DNA of 64,000 nucleotides, taken from Panopea generosa (lineage: Eukaryota > Mollusca > Bivalvia > Adapedonta > Hiatellidae). Position 1 is the stretch's first letter, and the number at the start of each line of letters is the position of its first letter. The stretch spans positions 15,924,787-15,988,786 of the forward strand of contig CM055895.1 of assembly GCA_029582155.1 (NCBI GenBank). Direction: 5' to 3'. Shown here in pieces: positions 62,155 through 64,000 of the stretch. Position numbers and translations under genes: made by a program. Under the pieces are notes generated by a model. It worked only from the letters and a program-made list of their open reading frames with translations, searched no databases and was not told where the DNA came from.

Positions 62155-62375
62155 TCTCAATTTGAAGTTTCCTTCAACTTAAATTTTTGAAATTCTTTAA
62201 CTTTATTAATTTTACATTGAACATTTTGCATGTTTTCCTTAACCAATGAGTTGTGATTTATTCAGACTTCAATTCTGTGTGGTTGCTTAATTTGTAAAAA
62301 GTTCAAGTAATTATTTTGAGAAATTGAGATTTTTAAGTTGAGGAAAATCTCAGCTTAAATAATTAGATGTTAAGG
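62155..62375. mobile_element. Dispersed element related to 12795-13215, without the nested MITE
   Basis: Continuous match to the two flanks of the piggyBac-like MITE at 12900-13120 (acattttgcatgttttcctt, aaccaatgagt, gttcaagtaattattttgag, aagttgaggaaaatct). Its own ends are weakly inverted (tccttcaacttaaattttt against tttttaagttgagga), suggesting a foldback structure. Confidence 0.55.
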
Positions 62376-62573
62376 GAAATCTTCTACACATCCTTAATTT
62401 TGTTTCTATTTTTGGAAGGTGCATTACAAATGGTTGAAAGGTATCCCATTTCTCAGATTTGTGACAAAACTTCACTTTCATTCTTTTTTTTATTTATTAA
62501 CATTTCTGTTGTTTTTTTTTGCTTGCGACTTCAGAACAGTGTGTCAATAATAAAAATAAATTAATTTACATTC

Positions 62574-62626
62574 GCAGGCCACTTTTGCTGCTTACCTTGA
62601 CTGGCTGCTTAATACAGGTTTGACTG
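62574..62626. mobile_element. Fragment of the 'cagtaaaacctgt' MITE, copy 5
   Basis: Only one end remains: gcaggccacttttgctgctt, then accttgactggctgcttaa and tacaggtttgactg next to TA. Confidence 0.7.
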
Positions 62627-63659
62627 TATTGACATTTATTAGGGTTGGAGCAATTATTCAGGTGTATACAGTAGTTATAATAACTGATGCAGATGATGCA
62701 ATCACCACTCCTACAAAGTACCTGGGTTCTGTATCACTAACCATGTGACAACTAAGAACGTTTTATTTGCCCAATATTTTCCAAAATTTTAGAAAGAATA
62801 CTATTTACAAAGGTAACAAAAGTTTGCAAAATTATGTCTTATTTAATAATGTTACCCAATTTTCTTGATGTCTTAATTATTAATGTGATGCAAATGTCTT
62901 GAAACGTGATGAGCATGATATTTTACTTATAAAACTGATACATTTTTCTTGATGTCTTCCTTATGAACGTCTTACCAATATAACACTGACGGCCATATGG
63001 ATTCTGAGAATATTCAAGATATTGATTTTCAGTCAATATCAAAAATGTTGATCATGCATGCAAAGTTTCATATCAATCACCTGAAACCTGCAAAAGATGT
63101 TCACTCCACAAGTTGCTGACAATCCAACCAACAGACTGACAGACTATACTGACAGTTCTGACTATACTATACAACATGGTGACTCCTATATACTCACTCT
63201 CAAATTTTGTTTGGAGGGTTTATAAATGTCATTTAAAATTAAATAAAAATTACATATCTTTTTGTGATTCTTGCATTTTCTTCTCCTCCAATTAAGAATC
63301 AATTTAAAAATGACATATTTACTGAATATTATAATTTAATTCTATCGTACCATTGCCAAATCCATTAGCAAAAATCAAAGACAGTTACCGTGCAGGCATT
63401 CCATTTCTCTTGATAATTAGATATAAATAATAGTTTTAGATTTTAACTTACTTCATTTTTTGATAAGAAAGATGAGACTGATCAGATCTCATGAGAAATT
63501 CTGTCCGTTTTGTTTGTCAAGATTTATGCCTAGCGGCATAATCTTGTTGCTCAGTATATAAACATTGCTTCCAGATCATATCATAGTTTTCAGGGACGTC
63601 ATTATCAATCTCTCATTCTTAATCATGTTGCTAAAATATATCATCCCCTCAAGTATAAA
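62627..63659. other. AT-rich intron sequence
   Basis: No BK exon was recognised on the minus strand here, although the gene must continue to the right. Confidence 0.45.
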
Positions 63660-63985
63660 TGTTTCTAAGAAAAGAATTCAATTCTTTTTTTCCAACTTTT
63701 GGTTAATTGAAGACAGGTTGTATGTTTATATAATTTTCAGTTTAGAGAAAGTAGACATTATCAAAAATATTTTTTTTATGCAAATAGCTCAAATTTGCAG
63801 AGCTGATAAACAAATTGGTTAAAATATACTTTATTTCTAGTATTTACAGATAAACAAGTTCAATATTCAGAATATAAAAGGTTAGAAAGAAAGAATACAA
63901 TTCTTATAGATTAAAAAAAATCCAACTTTTGGTAGATAGGAAACGTGTGATATGTTTATGTAATTTTCAGTTTAGAGAAATAAAA
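63660..63985. repeat. Partial tandem duplication, offset about 240 bp
   Basis: tccaacttttggttaattga, tatgtttatataattttcag and tttagagaaa at 63691-63750 recur at 63921-63980 as tccaacttttggtagatagg, tatgtttatgtaattttcag and tttagagaaa. Confidence 0.7.
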
Positions 63986-64000
63986 GGAAATACATGTATA

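Overview
The window looks like intron-rich, AT-rich animal DNA, most likely from a bivalve mollusc. The evidence is a clearly animal ion-channel gene with GT-AG introns and several tRNA-derived SINE families. There are also many dispersed repeats of a type I know from bivalve genomes (the 'gggccataactc', 'gaccttgaccttt' and 'aggcccatgggcc' motifs) and a very heavy load of minisatellites. The species is an inference. No bacterial operons, rRNA, CRISPR array, or virus-like or LTR element was recognised.

The one recognisable host gene is the 3' part of a BK-type, large-conductance calcium-activated potassium channel (slo / KCNMA1 orthologue), on the minus strand. Nine coding exons, read from high to low coordinates, join with consistent phases: 61859-61778, 46981-46801, 45461-45237, 44051-43838, 43468-43370, 41447-41317, 40167-39973, 37431-37261 and 19266-19159. 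They encode 467 residues and a stop: the end of the RCK1-RCK2 linker, the whole RCK2 domain with the calcium bowl, and a short basic C-terminal tail. The voltage sensor, pore and RCK1 exons must lie beyond the right edge. The two largest introns (14.8 kb and 18.0 kb) hold most of the repeats.

Layout: 1-5366 is a 45-bp satellite that runs off the left edge. 5367-19158 has no gene and holds scattered SINEs, MITEs, a foldback element, a decayed transposon with a zinc-finger remnant and a 28-bp minisatellite. 19159-37431 holds the last BK exon and an 18-kb intron containing about 7.2 kb of two related satellites (29 bp and about 39 bp), interrupted by an internally shortened mariner-type element. 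37261-46981 is the compact RCK2 exon cluster. 46982-61777 is a large intron with a notable compound element family: two copies, 429 bp and 1.5 kb, that differ by a nested palindromic insertion and by minisatellites grown from the element's own sequence. 61778-64000 holds the linker exon and more repeat debris.

The best candidate for something undescribed is that compound family at 47694-49117 and 52494-53994. One copy seeds a 34-bp array from its terminus. The other carries a 33-bp array grown from an internal segment, plus a nested palindrome whose arms carry a C tract and a G tract. Long open frames inside the satellites were judged by-products of a repeat period divisible by three, not genes. 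Coordinates of coding exons are base-exact from splice sites; repeat and transposon edges are approximate unless target duplications are described.
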